64,000 nucleotides of DNA from Bacteroidales bacterium. Lineage in GTDB: Bacteria; Bacteroidota; Bacteroidia; Bacteroidales; UBA932. The DNA is taken from the NCBI GenBank assembly GCA_017614795.1, contig JAGABD010000021.1, positions 4,719 through 68,718 on the forward strand, given 5' to 3'. The position numbers and the translations under genes were made by a program. Of this stretch, positions 19,173-27,277 are shown piece by piece; the stretch's first letter is position 1; every line of letters starts with the position of its first letter. The notes beneath the pieces are model-generated. The model had not been told where the DNA came from and did no database searches. It saw only the letters and a list, made by a program, of their open reading frames with translations.

Positions 19173-19202
19173 AAAACCGCGGCCAGTCGACCGCGGCTTT
19201 TT
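19173..19202. terminator. Bidirectional intrinsic terminator between rsmA and EF-G2
   Basis: CCGCGG (19177-19182) pairs with CCGCGG (19191-19196) across an 8-nt loop, flanked by six A on the left and a C followed by five T on the right. On the minus strand the hairpin runs straight into six T, so it is slightly better for the leftward EF-G2 transcript. Confidence 0.82.
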
Positions 19203-19220
19203 ATTGTATGCTGATGAATA

Positions 19221-21338
19221 TTATTCGTCAGCCTTCTCCTCTGCTGCGTAAGCCTCGAGAAGCTTGGTCTGCACGTCACCGGGAACCGCCTGGTAGTCGG
19301 CGAATTCCATCTTGAAGGTGGCGGAACCTGCGGTGAGGGAGCTCAGCGAAGTGGAGTAACGGTAGAGCTCCGCGAGAGGAACGCGGGCCTTGAGGATTGC
19401 GAAACCCTTGTCGGCATCCATCGTTCCGAGCACGCCGCGGCGGTTCTGCAGGTCGGACATGACTGCGCCCTGATACTCGGGAGGAGTCATGACCTCGACA
19501 TTGTAGATAGGCTCGAGGATCTTCGGACCGGCGTTGCGGAAAGCCTCGCGGAAGGCGTTGCGGCCTGCGATGATGAAGGCGATTTCCTTGGAGTCCACCG
19601 GGTGCATCTTACCATCGTAGATATACACGCGGATGTCGCGCGCATAGGAACCGGTAAGAGGACCTTCGGCCATCTTGTCGTTGATACCCTTGAGGATGGC
19701 GGGCATGAAGCCTTCGTCGATGGCGCCACCGACGACGCAGTTCACGAACTCCAGTTTTCCGCCCCATTCGAGGTCGAATTCCTGGCGGTTCTTCACCTTG
19801 AGTTCGGTGTCCTTTCCGTCGATCTTGAACTTGTTGGCGAATTCCACTCCTTCCACGATAGGGCAGATGAGCATGGAAACTTCACCGAACTGGCCGGCGC
19901 CGCCGGACTGCTTCTTGTGACGGTAGGTAGCGGTAGCGACCTTGGTGATGGTCTCGCGGTAGGGAACCTTCGGTGCGAAGAGCTCGACCTCGAGCTTGAA
20001 CTCGTTGTTGAGGCGCCACTTCACCACGTTGATATGCTGCTCGCCCTGGCCGTTGAGGATGGTCTGGCGGAGTTCCTTGGAGTTCTCCACGATGAAGGTG
20101 GGATCCTGCGAAGCGATCTTCTTGAGGGCGTCGCCCATCTTCTGGTCGTCCTGCTGTACTTTCGCCTTGATGGCGCAGCTGTACTTGGAGGCGGGGAACT
20201 GGATCTTGTCGTAGGAAACGCCGCTTCCGATCTGGGAAAGGGTGGTTCCGCTCTTGCTGTTCTTGAGCTTGACGGCGCATCCGAGGTCGCCGGCCTTCAG
20301 CACGTTGACGGCGACTTTCTTGTCGCCTGCCACGGCATAGATGGCGGAGAGACGCTCCTTGTTGCCGCTGACGGGGTCTTCGAGGTCGAGGCCGGAAGTG
20401 ATGCTGCCGCTCATTACCTTGAAGTAGGAAACCTCGCCGAGGTGCTGCTCCACGTCGTTCTTGTAGATGAAGAGGGCCGCGGGGCCGTTCTCTTCGACCG
20501 CGGGGGCGGGGGCGACGTCCTTGATGAACTCGAGGAGGCGCTTCACGCCGATGTCCTTCTTCGCGCTGATGCAGAAGACGGGATGCAGGTCGCCGGCCTT
20601 CACGCCGATGGAGAGACCCTTCTGGATGTCTTCCTGGCTGAGGGTTCCCTCTTCGAAGAACTTCTCCATAAGGGCGTCGTCATACTCGGCGGCCTTCTCG
20701 ATGAGCTCCTGCCTTGCGATTTCGGCCTGGTCCGCGAGGTTCGCGGGAATCTCGAGCTCTTCGCAATTGCCGTTGGCGTCCTTGAAGTGATAGTACTTCA
20801 TGGTCAGCACGTCGACGATGCCGTCGAACGCGGTGCCGGCGTTGGCGGGGAACTGGATGTTGATGGCCTTCGCGCCGATGCTCTCCTTGATGGAAGCCTG
20901 CACGTTGTCCCAGTCGGCCTTCTCAGTATCGAGCTGGTTGACAGCCACGATAAGGGGGAGCTTGTGCTCGTCGGCCAGACGGAGGAAGTTGTCGGTACCG
21001 ACCTCGACGCCCTGCTGCGCGTTGATCACGAGCACGCCGGCTTCGCTCACCTTGAGGCCCTGGTAGGCTCCGCAGATGAAGTCGTCGGCGCCCGGAGCGT
21101 CGATGAAGTTGATCTTGGTGTCCTTGTACTCCGCGTAAAGAGGGGTGGCGTAGATGGAACGCTGGTTCTGCTTCTCGAGCTCGTCGCTGTCGGAAACGGT
21201 GTTCTGGTCCTCGACGGTTCCCCTGCGGTCGATGACCTTGCCCTCGAAGAGCATGGCCTCTGCAAGTGTGGTTTTGCCGGACTTAGTGCTGCCCAGCAGA
21301 ACTACATCCCGGATGTCTTTGGTGGAATAATCTTTCAT
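19221..21338 (-). CDS. EF-G paralogue (EF-G2 type) with degenerate GTPase motifs
   Basis: A 705-residue protein with the full EF-G domain order. The G domain is degenerate. The P-loop is LGSTKSGKTTL instead of AHIDAGKTT. Switch I reads NQRSIYATP where EF-G has RGITI. Switch II reads DAPGADDF at 80-87, so the His that activates water in DTPGH is Ala84. The base motif is NQLD. Domain IV keeps GQFGEVSM, and domain V is normal. Family knowledge: Bacteroides thetaiotaomicron EF-G2 translocates ribosomes without GTP hydrolysis and matters during carbon starvation. By motif this is the same type, not housekeeping fusA. A TAAATTTG element 42 nt upstream, inside the preceding small ORF, could drive it. 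Confidence 0.86.
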   Translation of the reverse strand: MKDYSTKDIRDVVLLGSTKSGKTTLAEAMLFEGKVIDRRGTVEDQNTVSDSDELEKQNQRSIYATPLYAEYKDTKINFIDAPGADDFICGAYQGLKVSEAGVLVINAQQGVEVGTDNFLRLADEHKLPLIVAVNQLDTEKADWDNVQASIKESIGAKAINIQFPANAGTAFDGIVDVLTMKYYHFKDANGNCEELEIPANLADQAEIARQELIEKAAEYDDALMEKFFEEGTLSQEDIQKGLSIGVKAGDLHPVFCISAKKDIGVKRLLEFIKDVAPAPAVEENGPAALFIYKNDVEQHLGEVSYFKVMSGSITSGLDLEDPVSGNKERLSAIYAVAGDKKVAVNVLKAGDLGCAVKLKNSKSGTTLSQIGSGVSYDKIQFPASKYSCAIKAKVQQDDQKMGDALKKIASQDPTFIVENSKELRQTILNGQGEQHINVVKWRLNNEFKLEVELFAPKVPYRETITKVATATYRHKKQSGGAGQFGEVSMLICPIVEGVEFANKFKIDGKDTELKVKNRQEFDLEWGGKLEFVNCVVGGAIDEGFMPAILKGINDKMAEGPLTGSYARDIRVYIYDGKMHPVDSKEIAFIIAGRNAFREAFRNAGPKILEPIYNVEVMTPPEYQGAVMSDLQNRRGVLGTMDADKGFAILKARVPLAELYRYSTSLSSLTAGSATFKMEFADYQAVPGDVQTKLLEAYAAEEKADE

Positions 21339-21350
21339 TGTTATACTTGG

Positions 21351-21581
21351 TTAAAAATTTCCTTGTTTCGGCAAAGCCGACAAATTTAACACTTTTTGAA
21401 AGCATTTCAAAATTTCCTGCCCGTTCATTCCCAATTCCCTCACGAGGATTTCATCGAGAGACACCGGAGACACGTTAAGTTTCTTGCAAATTTCGCAAAA
21501 CGACTTCTCATTTTCCGCAAGAAGGCTTCCGTCCATCAGGCCGGAGGCGAAGCGCGCATAAGCATTGTTGACCGTACACAT
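21351..21581 (-). CDS. Small protein of unknown function, 76 residues
   Basis: The frame read from the ATG at 21581 encodes a cysteine-containing helical protein beginning MCTVNNAYARFASGLMDGSL. FCEICKKLNVSPVSLDEIL looks like a helix-turn-helix or LysM-sized helical pair. The frame stays open further upstream but loses protein-like composition there, so 21581 is the likely start. The stop lies 12 nt before the EF-G2 start, so the two could be cotranscribed. One of the three TTGC-N7-GCAA sites of this region lies inside the gene and may simply reflect codon content. No family is recognised. Confidence 0.55.
   Translation of the reverse strand: MCTVNNAYARFASGLMDGSLLAENEKSFCEICKKLNVSPVSLDEILVRELGMNGQEILKCFQKVLNLSALPKQGNF
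21381..21388 (-). promoter_or_regulatory. Candidate -7 element of the EF-G2 gene
   Basis: TAAATTTG on the minus strand is a perfect TAnnTTTG match, 42 nt before the EF-G2 ATG and inside the 3' end of the small gene. It would give a leader of roughly 35 nt. Confidence 0.45.
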
Positions 21582-21701
21582 AAGATTTGGCGTTTTAGTT
21601 TTTTGCAAATCTCGCAATAAAGTTCCGGACAAAAGGGGTAAAAAGGGGGGTAAAAAAAACTTTTTATGTTTTTGATACAAGTTTATTTGCATAAATCGCA
21701 T
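21484..21701. repeat. Three dispersed TTGC-N7-GCAW sites around the small ORF and XRE promoter
   Basis: Three 15-bp partly palindromic sites share TTGCANANNTCGCAN: TTGCAAATTTCGCAA at 21484-21498, TTGCAAATCTCGCAA at 21603-21617 and TTGCATAAATCGCAT at 21687-21701. They could be operators for the adjacent XRE regulator. The first lies in the coding part of the small ORF, so it is less certain. Confidence 0.45.
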
Positions 21702-21776
21702 AAAACACTGCGAAAACCGCTTTGAAAATACTGCAGGATTCGCTTTACTTTCGTAGCTGCAGATAATCAAAACACT
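21582..21776. other. AT-rich divergent intergenic region upstream of the XRE gene
   Basis: 195 bp between the small leftward ORF and the rightward XRE gene. It holds two of the three TTGC-N7-GCAW sites and a run in which A-tracts alternate with G-tracts at 21631-21660 (AAAAGGGGT, AAAAAGGGGGGT, then eight A). The XRE promoter is at its right end. No RNA gene is recognised. Confidence 0.5.
21721..21753 (+). promoter_or_regulatory. Candidate promoter of the XRE regulator
   Basis: TTTG at 21721-21724 (-33) and TACTTTCG at 21746-21753 (-7, one mismatch) are separated by 21 nt, close to Bacteroidetes spacing. The leader before the ATG at 21777 would be under 25 nt. Confidence 0.45.
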
Positions 21777-22115
21777 ATGGACGAAAGATCGATAAAAGCA
21801 GCAATCAAAGCCCTGCGGGAGGAGCTGGGCGTCACGCAGGAAATCTTCGCGGAATCCCTTGGGATGGACATCAGCACCTACTGGCGCCTGGAGGATGGCG
21901 ACACCCGCATCGTAAACAGGAACATCTACCGCATGGCCGAAAAGACCGGGCGCAGTGTCGAGGAGATAATGCTCGGGAAGAGCGGCCTGTTGGAGCTTCG
22001 GGAGGAGAGCCGCAACGAAGAGCAGATCAAGGTTCTGAAGGAGCATTACGAGACCGTCATCTCCAATCTGAACGACTATATCCGGATGCTGAAAGAGCAG
22101 TTGGCGGAAAAATAG
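21777..22115 (+). CDS. XRE-family helix-turn-helix regulator with a C-terminal coiled coil
   Basis: A 112-residue protein. Residues 8-62 form an HTH_3/XRE domain (ALREELGVTQEIFAESLGMD, then WRLEDGDTRI for the recognition and following helices). Residues about 75-110 are a charged coiled coil (EEQIKVLKEHYETVISNLND), probably for dimerisation. The domain architecture is common among small Bacteroidetes regulators. The upstream region holds three similar palindromic sites, and a perfect dyad lies exactly at its stop codon over the promoter of the next gene. Either could be its target (inference). Confidence 0.82.
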   Translation: MDERSIKAAIKALREELGVTQEIFAESLGMDISTYWRLEDGDTRIVNRNIYRMAEKTGRSVEEIMLGKSGLLELREESRNEEQIKVLKEHYETVISNLNDYIRMLKEQLAEK

Positions 22116-22133
22116 TTATCTTTGTAAGATAAC
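22115..22133. promoter_or_regulatory. Perfect 8-bp dyad covering the -7 element of the S46 peptidase gene
   Basis: GTTATCTT-TGT-AAGATAAC is a perfect inverted repeat. It contains the TATCTTTG -7 element (22117-22124) of the peptidase gene and begins on the last base of the XRE stop codon. The -7 element is a firm pattern match. Function as an operator is inference. The leader also has AAGGAG, but only one base before the ATG at 22144, too close for a normal ribosome-binding site. Confidence 0.5.
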
Positions 22134-22143
22134 AACAAGGAGT

Positions 22144-24042
22144 ATGAAGAAGTTTTTAATCTCTCTCGCGGCGCTTCTTGCAGGTGTCGCGGCTTTCGCC
22201 GACGAAGGAATGTGGCTGCTGCCGCTTCTGCAGAAATTCAACGAGGAGGCGATGCGCAACATCGGAAGCCGGCTCACGGCCGAAGACATCTACAACATAA
22301 ACAACTCTTCGCTGAAGGACGCCATCGTGCAGTTCGGAGGCGGGTGCACCGGCGAGATGATCTCGAAGGACGGCCTGCTGGTCACGAACCACCACTGCGG
22401 CTACAGCGCCATCCAGAAGCTCTCCACCCCCGAGCACAACTACCTGGAGGACGGATTCTTCGCACTGAAACGCGAGGATGAAATACCCGCCCCGGGAATG
22501 AGCGTGATGTTCCTGGTGAAAATGGAGGACGTCACCGGCGTGGCGGACAAGCCCGCATACCTCAAGAAGGTGAAGGCGCAGCTTTCCAAGGAAGGCCCCG
22601 GCCGCACGGCGCAGATAGTCAGCTTCTACAACGACAACGTGCAGTACCTGATCGTGTACAAGGTGTTCAAGGACATCCGTTTTGTGGGAGCTCCCCCCGC
22701 ATCGCTCGGCAAGTTCGGCGGCGAGACCGACAACTGGATGTGGCCCCGCCATACCTGCGACTTCAGCATGTTCCGCGTCTATGCCGACGCCGACGGGAAC
22801 CCCGCCGATTTCTCCCCGGCCAACAAACCCTACCATCCCGAGAGGTCGCTGAAGATTTCCCTAAAGGGCGTCAAGGAGAACGATTTCGCATTCATTCTCG
22901 GCTACCCCGGCCGCACCCAGCGTTTCCAGACGGCGGCCCAGCTTGAATCGATGATAGCCATCAACCGCATCAAGATAGACGCCCGCACGGTGCGCCAGAA
23001 GGTGATGCGCGAAGAGATGGAGAAAGATCCGGCCGTGCGCCTGCAGTACGCCAACAAATACGCGTCTTCCTCCAACGGCTGGAAGAAATGGCAGGGCGAG
23101 GAGCTCGCGTTCGCGAAGCTGAACATCATCGGCCGCGAACTCGAGAAGGAGAAGGCTCTCCCCGAGGGGGCCGAGGCCGTAAAGAAAATCGCGGAGATAG
23201 TGGAGAAGGGCCAGGAATCCTACGCGGCGCTGACGCTTCTGAACGAAACCCTCAGCCGCATCGAGAGGGTGAACTTCTGCGAACTGAAACCGGGCGACCC
23301 CAAGCTCAAGGATTACAACGAGGCGGTGGACCGCAGGATCGCGGAGGCTCTCATAGCGCACTACAATGCGAATGTGAACCCGAAGTATAAGCTGAACGTG
23401 CCCAAGGTTGCGGACCTCTACTCCAATTCCAAGAAGGGCATCGCGGCCTGCAAGACTCTCGCGGAAGATATCGAGAAGCAGTTCGAGATTCTCTGGTCTG
23501 AAGCCAGGACAATGCGCGACGACCTCAAGCCCAGGACCAAGGCCTTCGCCGCGGCGCTTCTCAAAGCGAACGGCGACAATGCCAGCTATCCCGACGCGAA
23601 CTTCACAATGCGCCTCACCTACGGAACGGTCCTGCCGTATTCCCCTAAGGACGGCGTGAGCTACTGGTACTATACCACTTCCGAGGGCGTGCTCGAAAAG
23701 GAGAACCCCGACGACTATGAATTCCGCGTTCCCGCCAAGGCCAAGGAACTGATGGCCGCGAAGGATTTCGGCCGCTATGCCGACGAAAACGGCAGGCTCG
23801 TGACCTGCTTCCTCACCAACTGCGACATCACCGGCGGCAACTCGGGCAGTCCCGTGATGGACGCTTCCGGCAACCTGATCGGCCTCGCCTTCGACGGCAA
23901 CTGGGAAAGTATGAGCAGCGACGTGATGTTCGAACCCGACCTGCAGCGCTGCATCTGCGTGGACATCCGCTACGTCCTTTGGACGGTGGAGAAGTTCGGC
24001 GGCGCCGGCAACCTCATCGACGAGCTTGAATTCGTGATATGA
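22144..24042 (+). CDS. S46 family dipeptidyl-peptidase, DPP7-like
   Basis: A 632-residue periplasmic or surface exopeptidase with the signal MKKFLISLAALLAGVAAFA. The chymotrypsin-like catalytic parts are TNHHCGYSA (His84), NWMWPRHTCDFSMFR (Asp) and ITGGNSGSP (Ser567). Family knowledge: S46 enzymes DPP7 and DPP11 of Porphyromonas release N-terminal dipeptides. The residue 18 after the catalytic Ser is Gly in DPP7 (hydrophobic preference) and Arg in DPP11 (acidic preference). Here Ser567 plus 18 is Gly585 in LAFDGNWES, which suggests the DPP7 type. The protein is shorter than the roughly 710 residues of the Porphyromonas enzymes. It leads an operon with mrp, a subtilisin and a PorV-like protein. 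Confidence 0.93.
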   Translation: MKKFLISLAALLAGVAAFADEGMWLLPLLQKFNEEAMRNIGSRLTAEDIYNINNSSLKDAIVQFGGGCTGEMISKDGLLVTNHHCGYSAIQKLSTPEHNYLEDGFFALKREDEIPAPGMSVMFLVKMEDVTGVADKPAYLKKVKAQLSKEGPGRTAQIVSFYNDNVQYLIVYKVFKDIRFVGAPPASLGKFGGETDNWMWPRHTCDFSMFRVYADADGNPADFSPANKPYHPERSLKISLKGVKENDFAFILGYPGRTQRFQTAAQLESMIAINRIKIDARTVRQKVMREEMEKDPAVRLQYANKYASSSNGWKKWQGEELAFAKLNIIGRELEKEKALPEGAEAVKKIAEIVEKGQESYAALTLLNETLSRIERVNFCELKPGDPKLKDYNEAVDRRIAEALIAHYNANVNPKYKLNVPKVADLYSNSKKGIAACKTLAEDIEKQFEILWSEARTMRDDLKPRTKAFAAALLKANGDNASYPDANFTMRLTYGTVLPYSPKDGVSYWYYTTSEGVLEKENPDDYEFRVPAKAKELMAAKDFGRYADENGRLVTCFLTNCDITGGNSGSPVMDASGNLIGLAFDGNWESMSSDVMFEPDLQRCICVDIRYVLWTVEKFGGAGNLIDELEFVI

Positions 24043-25091
24043 CAAAATCGGAGATAGAAGAGTTCCTCCGCGAGGTGAAGCATCCCGCCAAACAGGAGGC
24101 GGATATCGTTGAACTGGGTATCGTAAGGGATATAGACATCTCCCCGAAAGGGGTGACGGTCACCCTCGGCTTCCCGAAAAGGGGAGACCCCCTGCAGAAA
24201 TATCTCATCGGCGCGACCAGGGCCTGCCTAATCCGCCATCTCGGGAAAGAAATAGCCTCCGAAGTCAAGACAATGACGCTGGAGGACGCCCCGAAACCCG
24301 AAGGGCTGGGCACCGAGATGCTCTCCAAAGTGAAGCACATAATCGGCATCGCTTCCGGCAAGGGCGGAGTGGGCAAGAGCACCGTGGCGGTTAACCTGGC
24401 CGTGGCGCTGGCTCGTTCCGGATGCAAGGTCGGACTGGCGGATGCGGACGTGTACGGACCTTCCGTTCCCACGATGACGGGCACCGAAGGATTCGTGCCC
24501 GCCGGCGAACAGATAAACGGCCGCGACTACATAGTGCCTGTGGAGAAGTGGGGCGTGGAATGGATGTCGATAGGCTATTTCGCAAAGCGCAGCCAAGCGC
24601 TGATCTGGCGCGGTCCCATGGCTTCCAACGCCCTCAAGCAGCTGATTCTCCAGGTGAACTGGGGAGAACTCGACTACCTGCTGATAGATATGCCTCCGGG
24701 AACAGGCGACATCCACATTTCGCTCGTCAACGACATCCCCATGCAGGGGGCGATAATAGTTACGACTCCTCAGAACGTGGCGCTTGCCGACGTGGAAAAG
24801 GCGGCCGATATGTTCCGCCACGAAAACGTGAACAAGCCCGTCTACGGAGTTGTGGAGAATATGGCCTGGTTCACCCCGGCGAAGCATCCCGACGAGAAAT
24901 ATTTTCTCTTCGGCGATGGCGGCGGAGCGCATCTTGCCGAAACCCTCGGAGTTCCCCTGCTGGCGCAGATACCGCTGGTGCAGGACATCCGCGAATGCGG
25001 AGATGCCGGCGAGCCGGCGGCCCTCGGCAGCGGGCCGGAAGCGGAGGCTTTCATAGCGCTGGCGGCAACGATAAAGGAGAACGTAAAGTGA
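24039..25091 (+). CDS. Mrp/NBP35-family P-loop ATPase (iron-sulfur cluster carrier)
   Basis: A 350-residue cytosolic protein. The N-terminal DUF59-like domain (about 1-80) starts MTKSEIEEFLREVKHP. The ATPase has the deviant Walker A ASGKGGVGKSTVAVNL, switch I ADADVYGPSVP and switch II LLIDMPPGTGDI. Most Mrp/ApbC proteins have a CxxC in the ENM...CPxC region; here that stretch is ENMAWFTPAKHPDEKYFLFG with no Cys, as in other Bacteroidetes as far as I recall. Overlaps the S46 peptidase by 4 bp and the next gene by 4 bp, so it is translationally coupled within an operon of secreted proteins. Confidence 0.92.
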   Translation: MTKSEIEEFLREVKHPAKQEADIVELGIVRDIDISPKGVTVTLGFPKRGDPLQKYLIGATRACLIRHLGKEIASEVKTMTLEDAPKPEGLGTEMLSKVKHIIGIASGKGGVGKSTVAVNLAVALARSGCKVGLADADVYGPSVPTMTGTEGFVPAGEQINGRDYIVPVEKWGVEWMSIGYFAKRSQALIWRGPMASNALKQLILQVNWGELDYLLIDMPPGTGDIHISLVNDIPMQGAIIVTTPQNVALADVEKAADMFRHENVNKPVYGVVENMAWFTPAKHPDEKYFLFGDGGGAHLAETLGVPLLAQIPLVQDIRECGDAGEPAALGSGPEAEAFIALAATIKENVK

Positions 25092-27274
25092 CAAAACGAC
25101 TGCACATACTGGCGTGTCTGACGGCCCTTGCGATTCTTTCCGGATGCGTCCGGGAGGAGTTCAGCAAAGCTCCAGTGCGTGGCGTTGAAGGTCCCGTACC
25201 CGAACGTCTGCAGGCCAGGGGCGTTGCAGTCATCAAGGTGGACGACTCTCTGGTTGAGGCGCTCGAGGAAGCGGCGGCGAAAGGATCTTTCAAGACCAGG
25301 AGCCTTGCTCTCGACAATGCTTTCGACAGCCTCGGAGTGACGTCCTGGCGCAGGGTTTTCCCCGATGCGGGAGAATTCGAACCCCGTACCCGCAAGGCGG
25401 GGCTGCACCGCTGGTACCACATCGAGTTCCCCGATTCCATCAGCTATACCAAGGCGGGCGAACGCCTGAAGACCGTGCAGGGCATCAAGGGGATGGAGCC
25501 GGTGCACCGTATCAAGCGCACGGCGGTGGAAGGCGTGCCCAACGACCCGCACTTCAAGTGGCAGTGGGACATCGTCAACGACAAGTCGCTGGACCTTACC
25601 ATCCAGTATTACAACGAACTTCACCAGCTCAAGACCTATCAGAAAAATGAAGGCGCCGACCTCAACCTTCTCCCGATATGGCAGAGATACACCACTGGCA
25701 GCAGCAATGTGATAGTGGCCGTCGTGGACGAGGGCGTGGACATCAACCATCCCGACCTCAGGGGCGTCGTGCTGCCGGGCGGCGTGAACGGAAGCAAGAA
25801 CTTCACCACCCATAGCGTATACTCCCAGTACAATATCAACCCCGGCTCTCACGGAACTCACGTTGCCGGCACGATTGCGGCGGTGCGCAACAACGGCATC
25901 GGAGTGGCAGGAATAGCCGGAGGAGACTACGCCAAGGGCATAGCCGGTGTGCGGATAATCTCCTGCCAGATATTCGACGGCGACGCGGGATGCTACGACG
26001 ACGACTGCGCGGCGGCGATAAAATGGGGCGCCGACCACGGGGCGGTCATCTCCCAGAACAGCTGGGCGAACAATTACGACTCCGACGACGACGGCGAACT
26101 CTCCGACGACGAGAAGGAGACGGCGCGGAACGACCGCCTCACGAACGTTCTCAAGGAAGCAATCGACTATTTCATCGACAAGGCGGGCTGCGACAACAGC
26201 GGCAACCAGCTTCCGGATGCCCCGATGAAGGGAGGCCTCGTGGTGTTTGCGGCGGGCAATGACGGAATAGAATACAGCATCCCGTCCAGCTACGACAGGG
26301 TGATAGCCGTCGGGGCGACCGGTCCGGACTACATCTACGCCTGGTATACCAATTACGGCGACTGGGTGGACATCTGCGCCCCCGGAGGGGACGGACTCGG
26401 AGAGGATCTGAGCAATCCCTCTTTCCCGAAGATGAACTACGACAACCTCGGCGTCAGCAGAGGCAACATCTGGAACCTTTACTGCACAAGCAAGGGACCT
26501 GACGACGATTATGTCAATTACGGCTATATGAACGGCACCTCGATGGCCTGCCCCCACGTTTCCGGAGTGGCGGCCCTCCTGGTGTCCCTTCTCGGCAGGC
26601 AGGGCTTCACCGCCGACGAACTCAAGGAACGCATCCTCGAAGGCGCTGACAATACCCATGTCACACCCAGGCGTTACATAGGCCCTTATATCGACGCATA
26701 CGGAGCCCTCTCCCACGGCAATATTCCCCCGGTGGTCATAAAAGCTTTTCCGGATCAGGTGTTTGCGGAAAGAGGAGACAGTAAAGTGCTGGATCTCAGC
26801 GAGTATTTCCGCGATTACAACGAAAACGACAATCTTGTCTATCATGCTGCAAGTTCCGACCAAGCCGTCGTCCAGACAGATGTTTCCGACGCATTCTTTA
26901 CCATCTTTGCCATGGGTAAGGGTCTCGCCACGGTTACCGTCACGGCGACCGACAACGAGAATATGAGCGTGTCTTCGACGATGTCGGTAGCGGTAATCCG
27001 CAACAGCGCGACGGACGATTCTCCTCTGGACCTTTCAGGCGTCACCGTCGGGAAGCAGCCCGTCACCGAGAGCCTCAGTTTCGCCACGCTGGTGGCCGGA
27101 GACCTCGAAGTGAAGGTGGTGAACTCCACGGGCAAGACGGTGCTGTCGGGCAAGTACACCACCTCGGCGAACGAACCCGCGCTGGTCGATATGAAGAAAC
27201 TCGCCCCCGGCCGCTACACCGTCACGGTGAAGTGCTTGGGCAAGAGCCATAAATTCGTAATAGCAAAAGTTTAG
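25088..27274 (+). CDS. Subtilisin-family (S8) lipoprotein protease with a type IX secretion-like C-terminal domain
   Basis: The GTG at 25088 overlaps the mrp stop (GTGA) and gives a 728-residue protein with the lipobox ILSGC (Cys20). Residues about 40-145 resemble a subtilase propeptide. The catalytic triad is Asp214 (AVVDEGVDINHPDL), His255 (GSHGTHVAGT) and Ser485 (NGTSMACPHVSG), with the oxyanion Asn in FAAGND. About 600-665 is a cadherin or Ig-like region (PDQVFAERGDSKVLDLSEYF). The last 75 residues end DMKKLAPGRYTVTVKCLGK, the pattern of a T9SS type A sorting domain. It sits 3 nt before the PorV-like gene. A lipobox together with a T9SS-type tail is unusual, so the final location is uncertain. 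Confidence 0.88.
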   Translation: MTKRLHILACLTALAILSGCVREEFSKAPVRGVEGPVPERLQARGVAVIKVDDSLVEALEEAAAKGSFKTRSLALDNAFDSLGVTSWRRVFPDAGEFEPRTRKAGLHRWYHIEFPDSISYTKAGERLKTVQGIKGMEPVHRIKRTAVEGVPNDPHFKWQWDIVNDKSLDLTIQYYNELHQLKTYQKNEGADLNLLPIWQRYTTGSSNVIVAVVDEGVDINHPDLRGVVLPGGVNGSKNFTTHSVYSQYNINPGSHGTHVAGTIAAVRNNGIGVAGIAGGDYAKGIAGVRIISCQIFDGDAGCYDDDCAAAIKWGADHGAVISQNSWANNYDSDDDGELSDDEKETARNDRLTNVLKEAIDYFIDKAGCDNSGNQLPDAPMKGGLVVFAAGNDGIEYSIPSSYDRVIAVGATGPDYIYAWYTNYGDWVDICAPGGDGLGEDLSNPSFPKMNYDNLGVSRGNIWNLYCTSKGPDDDYVNYGYMNGTSMACPHVSGVAALLVSLLGRQGFTADELKERILEGADNTHVTPRRYIGPYIDAYGALSHGNIPPVVIKAFPDQVFAERGDSKVLDLSEYFRDYNENDNLVYHAASSDQAVVQTDVSDAFFTIFAMGKGLATVTVTATDNENMSVSSTMSVAVIRNSATDDSPLDLSGVTVGKQPVTESLSFATLVAGDLEVKVVNSTGKTVLSGKYTTSANEPALVDMKKLAPGRYTVTVKCLGKSHKFVIAKV

Positions 27275-27277
27275 GCG

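Noticed and set aside
22137..22142. AAGGAG as a Shine-Dalgarno for the S46 peptidase
   Set aside because: Only one base separates it from the ATG, too close for normal pairing, and other genes in the window lack such sequences.
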